Assembly: GCF_019972315.1 (NCBI RefSeq)
Contig: NZ_BLIZ01000001.1
Span: 3,538,472-3,602,471 of the forward strand
Length of the DNA stretch: 64,000 nucleotides
Direction of reading: 5' to 3'
Source: Geobacter sp. AOG1
GTDB lineage: Bacteria; Desulfobacterota; Desulfuromonadia; Geobacterales; Geobacteraceae
Below are positions 8,368 to 17,469 of the stretch, in pieces; the first letter of the stretch is position 1; each line of letters opens with the position of its first letter. The position numbers and the translations under genes are program-made. The notes under the pieces were generated by a model. The model was not told the DNA's origin, searched no databases, and saw nothing but the letters and a program-made list of their open reading frames with translations.

Positions 8368-9090
8368 ATGCAACGTTCACTTTTCATCAGCTTCTTTTCC
8401 TTGCTTCTGATGGTCACCGGCTGCCAGGCGGGTTTCCTGGACGACCTGTCCAAGGGGCTCGGTCTTCCTTCCCTACAGCAGACCGGTCTTGATGACGCAA
8501 CGATCGTCAAGGGACTCAAGGAGGCACTTTCCACCGGCACCGACCGGGCAGTCAAGGCGGTGGCACAACCCGACGGATATTTCGGCAACCAGGCGATCAA
8601 GATTCTCATGCCGGAAAAAATCCGCAACGTCGCCGACCTGCTCGGCAAGATGGGATTTCAGCACCAGGTGGACGAAGTCGTTCTGGGGATGAACCGGGCA
8701 GCGGAAAAAGCCGCCCCCATGGCGACGGAATACTTTGTCGGCGCTCTCAGGGAGATGACCTTTACCGATGCGCGGACCATTCTCCAGGGAGGAAATACGG
8801 CGGCAACCGACTATTTCAAGAGTAAAACCGGCGCAAAAATCCAGGCCGCCTTCAAACCGGTCATCGCCGACAGCATGAACCAGGTCGGTGCCACCCGCGC
8901 CTACAAGGGGATGATGACCAATTACGGGGCGCTCCCCTTCGTGACCGGCACATCGTTCGACATAGACAGCTACGTGGCGACCAAAGCGGTGGACGGGCTC
9001 TTCACCATGCTGGGGGAAGAAGAGAAAAAGATCCGGACGGACCCCGCTGCCAGAGCAACCGAACTACTGAGGAAGGTGTTCGGGAAATAA
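8368..9090 (+). CDS. DUF4197 family lipoprotein
   Basis: A 240-residue protein with a signal peptide and lipobox ('MVTGCQAG', Cys19), followed by an all-helical domain typical of DUF4197: '[15 protein letters not shown]', '[17 protein letters not shown]', '[18 protein letters not shown]'. AAGGAGG sits 7 bases upstream of the ATG. Members are predicted envelope proteins of unknown role. It is probably co-transcribed with the DRTGG-domain gene and ends at the hairpin near 9200. Confidence 0.88.
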   Translation: MQRSLFISFFSLLLMVTGCQAGFLDDLSKGLGLPSLQQTGLDDATIVKGLKEALSTGTDRAVKAVAQPDGYFGNQAIKILMPEKIRNVADLLGKMGFQHQVDEVVLGMNRAAEKAAPMATEYFVGALREMTFTDARTILQGGNTAATDYFKSKTGAKIQAAFKPVIADSMNQVGATRAYKGMMTNYGALPFVTGTSFDIDSYVATKAVDGLFTMLGEEEKKIRTDPAARATELLRKVFGK

Positions 9091-9195
9091 CCGCAACAGT
9101 ACCAGATTAGTCGACGATAAGCTCACTGGTCCTTGGTGAGACTTTTCCAGCCTGCCAGACACCAGAAGGAGTGACACTGTTTCGTCCCGATGCAT

Positions 9196-9238
9196 AAAAA
9201 AAGGGGAGTGGCCACCTTGGCTCTCCCCTTCTTTTTTC
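9196..9238. terminator. Bidirectional terminator between convergent genes
   Basis: AAGGGGAG (9201-9208) pairs with CTCCCCTT (9223-9230). The stem is flanked by an A-run on the left and TTTTTT on the right, so it can serve both the DUF4197 gene and rhlE. Confidence 0.85.
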
Positions 9239-9257
9239 TTCTGTTTTCGACCGTGCG

Positions 9258-10586
9258 TCAGTTGCCCCGTCGCGACCGGTTGACGTGGGTCCGGGATGGC
9301 GCTCCCGGCTGCTGTCCCCCCCGGCCAGGCGCATGGGATTTGCCACCATCCGTTTTAGGAGAAGTCCCGCCGCGAGGGCCGTTTTTCTTGTCCCCCTGCG
9401 GTTTGCGGCCCGGCATCGGCTGTCGCGGCGGACGGGCGAACTCGGCATCCTTGCGGGGGGCGGGAACCTTGTAATCGAAACCTTCCACCGTCCGGCGCTC
9501 GATAGAAGCATTCAGCTTCCGTTCGATGGTACGCACCATCACGCCGTCTTCACTGGTCACCAGGGTAAATGCGTCGCCGCTTTTGGCAGCACGTCCGGTC
9601 CGGCCGATGCGGTGGACATAGGCCTCTGCGGTATCGGGTATGTCGTAGTTGATGACATGGGAAACCTGGGAAACGTCGATTCCCCGTGCGGCAATATCAG
9701 TGGCAACGAGGACCTGGAAGGTGCCGTCGCGGAACCCGTCGAGCGCTGCCTGACGCCGGTTCTGGGACAGGTTCCCCTGGAGCGAGGCAGCCTTGTAACC
9801 GGCCTTCTCCAGTTGCTCCCCCAGGCGCTTGGCACGGTGCTTGGTCCGGGTGAAGATGAGTACCGATTCGGTATCGGTATGATGGAGAAGCTCCAGGAGC
9901 AGGGGGGTCTTGAGGTGCTGTTCTACCGGGTAGAGGGCATGACTGACGGTGACCGGGGGAGCGGTGTTCCCCACCTGGACGGTGACCGGGTCGTTCAAGA
10001 CCTCGTGGGCAAGCTTGCGTATCTCATCGGGCATGGTGGCAGAGAAAAGGAGGGTCTGCCGCTTTGGGGGAAGCTGCTTGAGGATGCGCCGGATGTCGGG
10101 GAAAAACCCCATGTCGAACATCTGGTCTGCCTCGTCCAGGACCAGCACTTCCAGCCGGGAGAGGTCGATGGTCCCCTGGCCGATGTGATCCAGGAGCCTT
10201 CCGGGACAGGCGACGACCACCTCGACCCCCCGTTTCAGCTTGTCAATCTGGGGATTGATGTTGACACCGCCGTAGACGGTGACGCTCCGGATGCGGGTCT
10301 GCTTCCCCAGGGCGATGATGGACTCATGTATCTGCTCCGCCAGTTCGCGGGTGGGGGCGATGACGAGGGCGCGGACATGGCCGCGGTCCCCTTGCATGAG
10401 ACGATGCAGGATCGGGAGTGCGAAGGCAGCGGTCTTTCCGGTGCCGGTCTGGGCGAGTCCCATGACGTCGCGCCCTTCCATGACGGATGGGATCGCCTGG
10501 GTCTGGATCGGTGTAGGCTCCACGTAGCCCGCCGCCGTAACGCCGGCTGTCACGTGGGGATGGAGGTTGAATTTCTTGAAGTGCAT
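9258..10586 (-). CDS. rhlE: DEAD-box RNA helicase, RhlE type
   Basis: An ATP-dependent RNA helicase of 442 residues. Visible motifs in order are the Q-motif region 'EPTPIQTQAIP', motif I 'AQTGTGKT', Ia 'PTRELAEQ', motif II 'DEAD', motif III 'SAT', motif V 'ATDIAARGID' and motif VI 'HRIGRTGRA'. The last 60 residues are basic and glycine-rich, typical of RhlE RNA-binding tails. These proteins act in ribosome assembly, RNA turnover and cold adaptation. AAGGAAACC lies before the ATG. The leader contains a complete intrinsic terminator, suggesting attenuation. The subfamily name is by resemblance. Confidence 0.93.
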   Translation of the reverse strand: MHFKKFNLHPHVTAGVTAAGYVEPTPIQTQAIPSVMEGRDVMGLAQTGTGKTAAFALPILHRLMQGDRGHVRALVIAPTRELAEQIHESIIALGKQTRIRSVTVYGGVNINPQIDKLKRGVEVVVACPGRLLDHIGQGTIDLSRLEVLVLDEADQMFDMGFFPDIRRILKQLPPKRQTLLFSATMPDEIRKLAHEVLNDPVTVQVGNTAPPVTVSHALYPVEQHLKTPLLLELLHHTDTESVLIFTRTKHRAKRLGEQLEKAGYKAASLQGNLSQNRRQAALDGFRDGTFQVLVATDIAARGIDVSQVSHVINYDIPDTAEAYVHRIGRTGRAAKSGDAFTLVTSEDGVMVRTIERKLNASIERRTVEGFDYKVPAPRKDAEFARPPRQPMPGRKPQGDKKNGPRGGTSPKTDGGKSHAPGRGGQQPGAPSRTHVNRSRRGN

Positions 10587-10613
10587 CTGGTTTCCTTCTT
10601 TCTGTGTTCCGCA

Positions 10614-10643
10614 AGAAAAAAGCCCCGGAGATATTCCGGGGCT
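10614..10643 (-). terminator. Intrinsic terminator inside the rhlE leader (attenuator candidate)
   Basis: On the minus strand AGCCCCGGA-ATATC-TCCGGGGCT, a perfect 9-bp stem with a 5-base loop, is followed by TTTTTTC. It ends about 27 bases before the rhlE ATG. The upstream neighbour is divergent, so no other gene can use it as an end signal. Confidence 0.85.
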
Positions 10644-10689
10644 TACGATGATTTCGTTGTTTATCCGGGAACCGCTTGTAGTAGTAATG

Positions 10690-10719
10690 ACCCTAGCAGT
10701 TTTGGGGAACCCCTGTCAA
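10690..10719 (-). promoter_or_regulatory. Predicted promoter of rhlE
   Basis: Minus strand TTGACA (10714-10719), 18-bp spacer, TAGGGT (10690-10695). Transcription would start about 100 bases before the ATG and run through the attenuator hairpin. Confidence 0.5.
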
Positions 10720-10769
10720 GGAGAATAACGTCAGTATGGTGCCAGTATGGGGGGATAGATGCATACCCC

Positions 10770-10798
10770 TTGACCTCCGCGGCCGAACCGGTTACTCT
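10770..10798 (+). promoter_or_regulatory. Predicted promoter of the cysteine-cluster gene pair
   Basis: TTGACC (10770-10775), 17-bp spacer, TACTCT (10793-10798), 39 bp before the ATG at 10838. Confidence 0.45.
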
Positions 10799-10837
10799 TT
10801 CCCCCATCCCACCAATTCCTTCAGGGAGAGGCACTCC

Positions 10838-11548
10838 ATGTGGCGGCACCTTACCGACGCGGTACGTGAGCAGCAAGCTCTCTTCGACAGTGAAGTCGCG
10901 TCGTGGATCGACAGATACACGCGGCAGGGAGGAAAGCTATTCTGCGGCAAGGGGTGCAGTAACTGCTGCACCCTGGCGGTCAACTGCACCTTTCCCGAAG
11001 CCCTTCGTATCTCCGCATCCCTCTCCGCACTCCAGTCCGCCAAGGTTCGGGAACACACGGACCGCCTCTTGACAAACGTTCGTGAGATTGCCGACCTGAA
11101 GTCCTATCTCAGGATGCATCGGCAGAGGATCGGCTACTGCCCGTTCCTCGACGATGATTGCAGCTGCGGCATCTACCAGGAGCGACCCTTCTCCTGCCGG
11201 GCCCTCCTTTCCACCAGGGAAAGCCGCTGGTGCGGTCTCGATTTCGCCGAACTGTCGTCGGAGGAAAAGCGTGCCTTTGTCGAGAGTCTCGACCGGAACG
11301 TCACCTCCTTCCCCCTGCACTACGTTGCCGCGACCCAGGATCGGGGCCGGGCACTGGAAACCGAAACCGCCGAAAATATGGCCAGTCGGTTCGGATTTTC
11401 CCTCTACGGCAACCTCCCCTTTCTCGTCCACCTGGAACGGGAACATCACCTGAGCAGGATCATACCCCAAGGGATTGGGACAACCACAAGCTTTCTCGAC
11501 CAGAACGGCCTCCTCAACCCCTTCCTCGTAACAGTCGACAGGAAGTGA
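10838..11548 (+). CDS. YkgJ-family cysteine cluster protein
   Basis: A 236-residue cytoplasmic protein with the family signature 'CGKGCSNCC' near residue 36 and later cysteines in 'GYCPFLDDDCSCGIY' and 'RPFSCRALL', as in YkgJ proteins proposed to bind zinc or an iron-sulfur cluster. The start at 10838 is set by a purine-rich AGGGAGAGG before it; the open frame upstream of that lacks support. A second, shorter cysteine-cluster gene follows 36 bp later. The molecular function of the family is not established. Confidence 0.85.
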   Translation: MWRHLTDAVREQQALFDSEVASWIDRYTRQGGKLFCGKGCSNCCTLAVNCTFPEALRISASLSALQSAKVREHTDRLLTNVREIADLKSYLRMHRQRIGYCPFLDDDCSCGIYQERPFSCRALLSTRESRWCGLDFAELSSEEKRAFVESLDRNVTSFPLHYVAATQDRGRALETETAENMASRFGFSLYGNLPFLVHLEREHHLSRIIPQGIGTTTSFLDQNGLLNPFLVTVDRK

Positions 11549-11584
11549 CCCGTCTGGTCGGGTCTGAATCGTACGGAGGCTGAC

Positions 11585-11887
11585 ATGCTCTGGCGTGAAC
11601 GCTCGAAAACAAGACTTCACGGCGCCCTTCTCGACCGGCCGGCCGACAATCCCGACCGCTGTAGGGGATGCGACGGCGCCTGCTGTCGCTCCTTTCCCGC
11701 AGTAGAGCTTACCTGGCAAGAGTACGAGCGGCTGCTCGCCCTCGGCGCAAACCGTCTCCACTTCTCCCTCACCGGACACCACAAGCTGATCATCGAAAAC
11801 GGCTGCGAGTTCCTCGTCCAGGGGAGATGCACCATCTACGAGGATCGCCCGGACATCTGCCGTCGCTTCATCTGCTCAGAAGAATAA
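11585..11887 (+). CDS. Second, short YkgJ-like cysteine cluster protein
   Basis: A 100-residue protein with 'CRGCDGACCRSFPA' (about 26-39), then 'CEFLVQGRCTIYEDRPDICR', the compact form of the YkgJ cysteine pattern. CGGAGG lies 6 bases upstream of the ATG. It follows the longer family member on the same transcript, so the two may form a heteromeric metal-binding pair (inference). Confidence 0.85.
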   Translation: MLWRERSKTRLHGALLDRPADNPDRCRGCDGACCRSFPAVELTWQEYERLLALGANRLHFSLTGHHKLIIENGCEFLVQGRCTIYEDRPDICRRFICSEE

Positions 11888-11923
11888 TTCTGGGTTTGAC
11901 TAAGCATTCTCACCGCTTCCCCC

Positions 11924-11952
11924 TTGACCCGACGTGAAGAAAGGGGTATCTT
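11924..11952 (+). promoter_or_regulatory. Predicted promoter of the gene at 12027
   Basis: TTGACC (11924-11929), 17-bp spacer, TATCTT (11947-11952). Confidence 0.5.
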
Positions 11953-12026
11953 CCACTCGTGAATCCTGTTTCAGCAAGCCTTACCAATGAATCTAACCAT
12001 GCCTGACGCAGAAGGAGCATATCCCC

Positions 12027-12401
12027 ATGCCCATCAAGAAATCAAAGATATTCCTCTGGTGCCTCATCGTCTTGCTACTGGTAATCGGCGCAGGTGCCGG
12101 CTATACCTGGCTGACGCTTGCCTGGAGCTTTTCCAGTGGAGAAAGAGCGGGGTACATCCAGAAGTTCTCACACAAGGGGTGGCTCTGCAAGACGTGGGAA
12201 GGGGAACTGGCCATGGTTCCCGTACCGGGATCAATCCCCGAGAAATTCATATTCAGCGTCCGCAGCGATGCGGTTGCCGAACAGATCAACCGTTCCATGG
12301 GAAAACGGGTGGTTCTCCATTACGAACAGCACAAAGGGGTCCCGACACGATGCTTTGGCGAAACTGAGTACTACATTACCGGCATCGTGGTGCCTGAGTG
12401 A
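12027..12401 (+). CDS. Membrane-anchored small protein of unknown function
   Basis: A 124-residue protein with a basic start and one membrane helix (about 8-29), then an extracytoplasmic domain containing 'GWLCKTWEGELAMVPVPG' and a second cysteine near residue 110, possibly disulfide-bonded. Similar short single-pass proteins occur in many Proteobacteria without assigned function. AGAAGGAG lies about 8 bases before the ATG. Single-gene transcript with its own promoter and terminator. Confidence 0.78.
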   Translation: MPIKKSKIFLWCLIVLLLVIGAGAGYTWLTLAWSFSSGERAGYIQKFSHKGWLCKTWEGELAMVPVPGSIPEKFIFSVRSDAVAEQINRSMGKRVVLHYEQHKGVPTRCFGETEYYITGIVVPE

Positions 12402-12430
12402 CGACTGCGGCCCGCGGCTTCGGACTAACG

Positions 12431-12463
12431 AAAAACCCCCGTCTTTTCAGGCGGGGGTTTTTT
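12431..12463. terminator. Bidirectional terminator between the 12027 gene and lpxC
   Basis: AAAAACCCCCG / CGGGGGTTTTTT with a 10-base loop, symmetric and usable from both strands. Confidence 0.9.
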
Positions 12464-12489
12464 AATGCCATTTTCCGGTCATTTGCCGG

Positions 12490-13317
12490 TTAATAGATTG
12501 CGTAATTGTCCGGGTCCGAAAAGATCTCCCTGAGCAGCAGGTTATTGAGGTAATGCCCCGTCTTGTGCGCCTCCACCCGTCCGAGCATCCGGTAGCCACA
12601 CGTGTAGAAATCGCCGATCATGTCGAGAATTTTGTGGTTCACGAGTTCTTTTTTGTAGCGGAGTCCCTGGGGATTGACGATGGAATCCTCACCGATCGCC
12701 ACGGCATTATCCAGTGACGCCCCTTTGGCAAGCCCAGCCTTCTGGATCGCCTCCAGCTCCTCAAGGAAGCCGAAGGTGCGAGAATTGATGATGGAGATGG
12801 CATTCTCCACGTCCATGACCCGCTTTTTCTGCCGCCCCACCGGTGGCCGGAACTCGATGGTCATGGTAATGTCAAAGGTGTTGAGGGGTTTCACCCTGAC
12901 ATAGGCATCGTTGTTCCTGACCTCTACGGGACGCAGCACCTTCAAATAGACACCCGTCTCGGGAAACTCGTACACCCCCGCCCGCCAGAGTTCGTGGTAG
13001 AACTCCCAGGCAGAGCCATCCATGATCGGCACCTCGGGGCCGTCGATATAGACCAGGCAATTGGTGATGCCTGAGAAGTAGAACGCCGCCATCAGATGCT
13101 CTATGGTTGCAACTGACGCGCCGTTTTCGGCGATCTGGGTAGAGAGGCGGGTATCGGCCACCATGTCGTACCGGGCAGGGATGAGGCGGCCGTTATGGAC
13201 GAAGGCGATGCCGGGCTCCCTGCGGGGGAGGAACTCCAAGGTCACTTCCCGACCGGTATGGAGACCGATGCCGGCTAGCTTGAAGATACGGTTAATGGTA
13301 GTCTGTCGCTTTATCAT
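12490..13317 (-). CDS. lpxC: UDP-3-O-acyl-N-acetylglucosamine deacetylase homologue
   Basis: A zinc hydrolase of the LpxC family, which performs the committed deacetylation step of lipid A synthesis. It has 275 residues, somewhat shorter than the usual 295-310. Conserved features are present: 'GIGLHTG' (about 16-22), the catalytic Glu73 and zinc-binding His74 in 'IEHLMAA', zinc ligands His228 and Asp232 in 'NHKILDMIGDFY', and the general-acid His255 in 'HKTGHYLNNLLL'. It lies outside any lipid A cluster, 78 bp downstream of an acyl-CoA ligase. It may be the only LpxC or a divergent second copy. The ribosome site is weak. Confidence 0.88.
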   Translation of the reverse strand: MIKRQTTINRIFKLAGIGLHTGREVTLEFLPRREPGIAFVHNGRLIPARYDMVADTRLSTQIAENGASVATIEHLMAAFYFSGITNCLVYIDGPEVPIMDGSAWEFYHELWRAGVYEFPETGVYLKVLRPVEVRNNDAYVRVKPLNTFDITMTIEFRPPVGRQKKRVMDVENAISIINSRTFGFLEELEAIQKAGLAKGASLDNAVAIGEDSIVNPQGLRYKKELVNHKILDMIGDFYTCGYRMLGRVEAHKTGHYLNNLLLREIFSDPDNYAIY

Positions 13318-13395
13318 AATTGTCTATGGTGTCCTTTGATCAGAAGCCTTTTACACTTGTCCTCGAGGCCTCTATGGCCCCGCGGTTAATGGGTT

Positions 13396-15048
13396 TCAGC
13401 CTGCCAGATACTTCTCCCGCAGGGCAACCTTGTTGATCTTGCCGACACTGGTCTTGTCGATGGTCTCGACGAATCGGACGCGAAGCAGCACTACCTGCTT
13501 GGATATCAACCCCTTGTCGGCGTACCCCCGCATATGCTGCTGGATATCTTTTTCCGTGGCCGATGCCGTCACACCGGCTTTTGGGACCACCAGCGCCAGG
13601 GGGCGCTCACCCCACTTCTCGTCTTGTTGGCCGATAACCGCAACCTCGCCGACCGCCGGATGATGGAGGAGAATGTCCTCCAGTTCCAGGGAGGAGAGCC
13701 ACTCGCCGGCGACCTTGATGACATCCTTGGTCCGGTCGGTAATCTTGACATACCCATGGGGATCAATGGTGGCGACATCGTTCGTATGGAGATAGCCTCC
13801 CTCCCAAAGTTTCTCCGAATTCTTGTGATCCTTCAGATATCCCAGGGTCAGCCAGGGGGCACGGACCACGATCTCTCCAGTGCTTCTGCCGTCGCGGGAA
13901 ACGTCCTCCATCCCGTCGCTTACCACCCTCAGGTCCACCAACGGCAGGGGGAGCCCGGTCTTGCAGCGGATGTCGGCCTGCATCTCCGGCGACTCGTCCA
14001 GCATGTCGGGCTTCAGGTGGGCCAGGGTAAGAATCGGGCAGGTCTCGGACATGCCATACCCGGTAAACAGGTCGATCCCCAGTTGCATGGCTTCGAGACA
14101 GAGCGCCTTAGTCATGACCGCACCCCCAATGATCACTTTCCAGCGGGAAAGATCGATCGTGCGGCTCAGGGGAGACTTGAGGAGCATATGGAGAATGGTC
14201 GGCACGCAGTGGGAAAAAGTGACCTTCTCCCGGTCGATGAGCCCCAGCAGATGATCGGGCATGTACCGCCCGGGGTAGACCTGCTTGAGTCCCATGATTG
14301 TCGCTATGTAGGGAAGCCCCCACGCATGCACATGGAACATCGGGGTGATCGGCATATACACGTCGTCCCGGTGAAGGCGCCCCTGCACCGCCGGCGTACT
14401 CAAGGCGGCAAGAACTCCCAGGGTATGGAGCACAAGCTGGCGATGACTGAAATAAACACCTTTAGGAAAGCCGGTTGTACCCGTGGTGTAGAAGGTGGTG
14501 GCGCGGGTGTTCTCGTCGAAATCGGGGAAGAGGTAGTCGGTCGAGGCGGCAGCCAGGAGCGACTCGTATTCGCCGGAAAAGGTGACATGGCTGTCGGGCA
14601 CAGGACCATCGTCGTGGAGTAGCACGAAATGCTTTACCGCATCGATTCGCCCCCTGATCTGGTCGAGGATGGGGAGGAACTCGCTGTTGATGAGCAGGAT
14701 GTCGTCCTCGGCATGATCGATGGTGTAGAGTATCTGCTCAGGCGAAAGCCGGACGTTGATGGTGTGCAGGACGGCGCCGATCATCGGTACGGCAAAGAAG
14801 CATTCCAGGTAACGGTGACTGTCCCAGTCCATCACCGCCACCGTATCCCCCGCTTTCACACCGAGAGCGGTGAGGGCGCTTGCCAGCCGACGAACCCTTT
14901 CGCCAAACTCCCGGTAGGAAAAACGGCGGTCCCCCCGGTAGACGATCTCCTGATCGGGCGCACTTACCAATGGCGCATGAAGAAGGTTCTTGATGAGAAG
15001 CGGATAGCTATACGCCGAATCGGTGCTCGGAATAAGGTTGTCCGTCAT
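13396..15048 (-). CDS. Acyl-CoA synthetase (fatty-acid-CoA ligase)
   Basis: A 550-residue member of the adenylate-forming superfamily that activates a carboxylic acid with ATP and CoA. The P-loop 'YTTGTTGFPKG' (about 187-197), 'GYGMSETCP', and the hinge/C-domain motif 'DRTKDVIKVAGEWLS' are present, as is 'GKINK' with the catalytic lysine near the end. The N-terminus resembles medium/long-chain fatty-acid ligases. AAAGGAA precedes the ATG. lpxC lies just downstream on the same strand without a clear terminator between, so co-transcription is possible. Substrate chain length cannot be read from sequence. Confidence 0.92.
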   Translation of the reverse strand: MTDNLIPSTDSAYSYPLLIKNLLHAPLVSAPDQEIVYRGDRRFSYREFGERVRRLASALTALGVKAGDTVAVMDWDSHRYLECFFAVPMIGAVLHTINVRLSPEQILYTIDHAEDDILLINSEFLPILDQIRGRIDAVKHFVLLHDDGPVPDSHVTFSGEYESLLAAASTDYLFPDFDENTRATTFYTTGTTGFPKGVYFSHRQLVLHTLGVLAALSTPAVQGRLHRDDVYMPITPMFHVHAWGLPYIATIMGLKQVYPGRYMPDHLLGLIDREKVTFSHCVPTILHMLLKSPLSRTIDLSRWKVIIGGAVMTKALCLEAMQLGIDLFTGYGMSETCPILTLAHLKPDMLDESPEMQADIRCKTGLPLPLVDLRVVSDGMEDVSRDGRSTGEIVVRAPWLTLGYLKDHKNSEKLWEGGYLHTNDVATIDPHGYVKITDRTKDVIKVAGEWLSSLELEDILLHHPAVGEVAVIGQQDEKWGERPLALVVPKAGVTASATEKDIQQHMRGYADKGLISKQVVLLRVRFVETIDKTSVGKINKVALREKYLAG

Positions 15049-15213
15049 GAATGCTGGTTCCTTTTTGAATTAAGTCGAATGACCCGTTGAAGGCCGTTTG
15101 TAAGCCGTACAATACCCCGAATCGGTGAATTTGAGAACAAAAAATTCTCCGATTCCCTCGACCATCGATAACGTCATATCCTTCGACAATCTCCTCGCAG
15201 CAAAAAAATAATG

Positions 15214-15241
15214 CTGACAAATTGCATTGATCGATTATAAT
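15214..15241 (+). promoter_or_regulatory. Strong predicted promoter of the small gene at 15291
   Basis: CTGACA (15214-15219), 16-bp spacer, consensus TATAAT (15236-15241), in an AT-rich stretch. It is followed by AAGGAGG before the ATG. Confidence 0.65.
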
Positions 15242-15290
15242 ATAGAGGTTCAACAACGTCCGAAAAAGCGCCGGCAAGGAGGGATGTGCC

Positions 15291-15497
15291 ATGTTAATTC
15301 GGGTAATTCGAGCCGACAGTCGCCACGACATGGTCAAGGAGTACCAGCTGGATGACCTGATCGATAGGGGCGAGGTCGTGAAATTTCAGCGTTCCAGCGG
15401 CTGGGTGACCGTCGGGGTCGACCCGGTTCGCGTGCGGCGCCAGGCGACATACCGCGAACAGGACCGTCGCCGGCATTTAGAAAGAGGGGCGGCCTGA
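15291..15497 (+). CDS. Small basic protein of unknown function
   Basis: A 68-residue protein with 'DDLIDRGEVVKFQRSSGWVT', which reads like a small beta domain, followed by an arginine-rich tail. AAGGAGG lies 8 bases upstream and the promoter has a consensus -10 box, so it should be well expressed. No family recognised with confidence. Confidence 0.75.
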   Translation: MLIRVIRADSRHDMVKEYQLDDLIDRGEVVKFQRSSGWVTVGVDPVRVRRQATYREQDRRRHLERGAA

Positions 15498-15617
15498 GGT
15501 CTGTACGGTCGCTCATACCGGTACATCCATCGGCATGTTCCCGCCGGAATCACGACATCGACTGATTCCGTTGCGGTCAGACTTGTTCTTCATCGCCTGC
15601 CCGCTCATGCACAAGAA

Positions 15618-15650
15618 ACGGCCCCATTCCATAAGGATCGGGGCCGTTGT
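15618..15650. terminator. Terminator between convergent small genes
   Basis: ACGGCCCC (15618-15625) pairs with GGGGCCGT (15640-15647) around a 14-base loop. T-rich on the plus side and TTTCTTG on the minus side. Confidence 0.7.
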
Positions 15651-15671
15651 TGTGTCACCCTCTCCCGATGT

Positions 15672-15947
15672 TCAACTGCCGGACGGCTGCTCAGTATTGC
15701 AGTACTTGCAAACAGTATCCCGCCATTTGAGAAATTCCCGGCAATTGGGACACTGACGGAACTTACCCGGCACCTCCCGCAGCGGCTTGTGGAAATAGAT
15801 GACCAGGAGGAATACCGGGAAGAGGGCGCACAGCAGGCACCAGCCGATCACGTTCCGGGCCCGGTTGGCGGCAAGCCACCCCCCGACGGCACCGGGCACC
15901 ATCATAATAAGCAGCACCACGAATTCAGGCTTCACATAGCCGGACAT
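15672..15947 (-). CDS. Small membrane protein with C-terminal zinc ribbon
   Basis: A 91-residue protein with two membrane helices (about 8-25 and 33-52) and a cytoplasmic zinc-ribbon-like tail 'CPNCREFLKWRDTVCKYC' (two CxxC pairs). TAAGGAGG lies 7 bases before the ATG. It sits 48 bp downstream of asnS on the same strand. The function is unknown. Confidence 0.8.
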   Translation of the reverse strand: MSGYVKPEFVVLLIMMVPGAVGGWLAANRARNVIGWCLLCALFPVFLLVIYFHKPLREVPGKFRQCPNCREFLKWRDTVCKYCNTEQPSGS

Positions 15948-15995
15948 AGCTTTCCCTCCTTATATCCATAAAGCATGACCCTCTCCTTGCTATCC

Positions 15996-17381
15996 CTAAA
16001 ACTCCGCATGGCGCGGTGTCCGGGGGAACGGCACTACATCCCGGATGTTCTCCATCCCTGTCAGGTACATGATGAGTCGCTCGAAGCCGAGACCGAAGCC
16101 GGCATGGGGACAGGAACCCCAGCGGCGGGAATCCAGGTACCACCAGAGGCCGGCAGGGTCGATTCCCGCTTCGGCCATCCTCGCTTCAAGGAGGTCGAGA
16201 CGCTCTTCCCGCTGGCTCCCGCCAATGATCTCCCCTACCTTGGGGACCAGCAGGTCCATGGCTGCCACGGTCCGCCCGTCGTCGTTCTGCCGCATGTAGA
16301 ACGCCTTGATCTCTTTAGGGTAATTGATGACAAAGACCGGCGCTCCCACCACCTGCTCGGTGAGGTAGCGCTCGTGCTCCGACTGGAGATCGAGTCCCCA
16401 TTCCACCGGAAATTCGAAGCTGACCTTCGCCTTTTTCAGGTGGCCGATGGCCTCGGTATACTCCATTATGGCAAACGGGGAAGCCGCAACCGCCTCGATG
16501 CGGGGGACGAGTCCCCGGTCGATCTGCTCGTTGAAAAAGGCCATATCCTCCTGGCAATGATCGAGCACGAAGCGACAGAGGTACCGGAAAAATTCCTCCG
16601 CCAGGGCGGCGTCGGCCATCAGGTCGGCAAAAGCCATCTCCGGCTCGATCATCCAGAATTCGGCGGCGTGACGGGCAGTGTTGGAATTTTCCGCCCGGAA
16701 GGTGGGACCGAAGGTATAGATATCACCGAATGCGAGGGAAAACAGCTCCCCTTCCAACTGGCCGCTCACCGTGAGCCCCGTCGCCTGGCCAAAGAAATCG
16801 GCGGCGTAGTCCACGTCGCCGTTCACCAGCGGCGGGCGTGCCATGTCGAGGGTGGTAACCCGAAACAGTTCCCCCGCCCCTTCACAGTCGTTCCCCGTGA
16901 TGATCGGCGTATGGACGTAGAGAAATCCCTTCTCGGCAAAGAAGCGGTGCACCGCCTGGGCAAGCATGGAACGGACCCGGAACACGGCGCCGAAGGTATT
17001 GGTGCGGGGACGGAGGTGGGCAACCGTCCGCAGGTACTCGAAGCTGTGACGCTTCTTCTGCATCGGGTAGCTCTCGTCAGCCGGGCCGACGATCTCCACG
17101 CATCGTGCCTGCAACTCCAACCGCTGGCCAGCGGCCGGCGACTCCACGAGCAGTCCGGTCACCACCAAAGCGCTGCCGGTGCCGAGCCGGGCCACTTCAG
17201 CGTAGTTGGGAAGATCAGGCCCTGCCACCACCTGCAGGCTGGCCATGCACGAGCCGTCGTTGAGCGCGATGAAGGCCACATCCTTCCCCACCCGCACAGT
17301 CCGCGCCCACCCCTTGATGACCGCTTCCACTCCCGCTTCGCTGGCAGAAAGTATCTCCCGGATTCTTACTCGTTTCTCCAT
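15996..17381 (-). CDS. asnS: Asparaginyl-tRNA synthetase
   Basis: Attaches asparagine to tRNA-Asn; a class IIb synthetase of 461 residues. The N-terminal OB-fold anticodon-binding domain contains '[18 protein letters not shown]'. Motif 2 is '[20 protein letters not shown]' and motif 3 is '[15 protein letters not shown]'. The insertion and the 'ENSN' context favour AsnRS over AspRS. The start at 17381 is chosen over 17405 because AGGGGGAA lies 7 bases upstream. A possible promoter (TTTGGC, 18 bp, TAAAAT) overlaps 17410-17440. Its presence means Asn-tRNA need not be made only by the transamidation route. Confidence 0.95.
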   Translation of the reverse strand: MEKRVRIREILSASEAGVEAVIKGWARTVRVGKDVAFIALNDGSCMASLQVVAGPDLPNYAEVARLGTGSALVVTGLLVESPAAGQRLELQARCVEIVGPADESYPMQKKRHSFEYLRTVAHLRPRTNTFGAVFRVRSMLAQAVHRFFAEKGFLYVHTPIITGNDCEGAGELFRVTTLDMARPPLVNGDVDYAADFFGQATGLTVSGQLEGELFSLAFGDIYTFGPTFRAENSNTARHAAEFWMIEPEMAFADLMADAALAEEFFRYLCRFVLDHCQEDMAFFNEQIDRGLVPRIEAVAASPFAIMEYTEAIGHLKKAKVSFEFPVEWGLDLQSEHERYLTEQVVGAPVFVINYPKEIKAFYMRQNDDGRTVAAMDLLVPKVGEIIGGSQREERLDLLEARMAEAGIDPAGLWWYLDSRRWGSCPHAGFGLGFERLIMYLTGMENIRDVVPFPRTPRHAEF

Positions 17382-17469
17382 CCGACTCTTCCCCCTGACT
17401 GGCATCTGGCAGTAATTTTAGCACAGCAGGCGCCCGGCGCCAAAGCATAGTTGGGGAGTTGATTTTATT

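Noticed and set aside
9285..11072. 595-codon plus-strand open frame across rhlE
   Set aside because: Antisense shadow of a helicase with all motifs; it also crosses the rhlE leader terminator and two promoters.
15975..17450. 491-codon plus-strand frame across asnS
   Set aside because: Antisense shadow; no recognisable domain, low-complexity composition.
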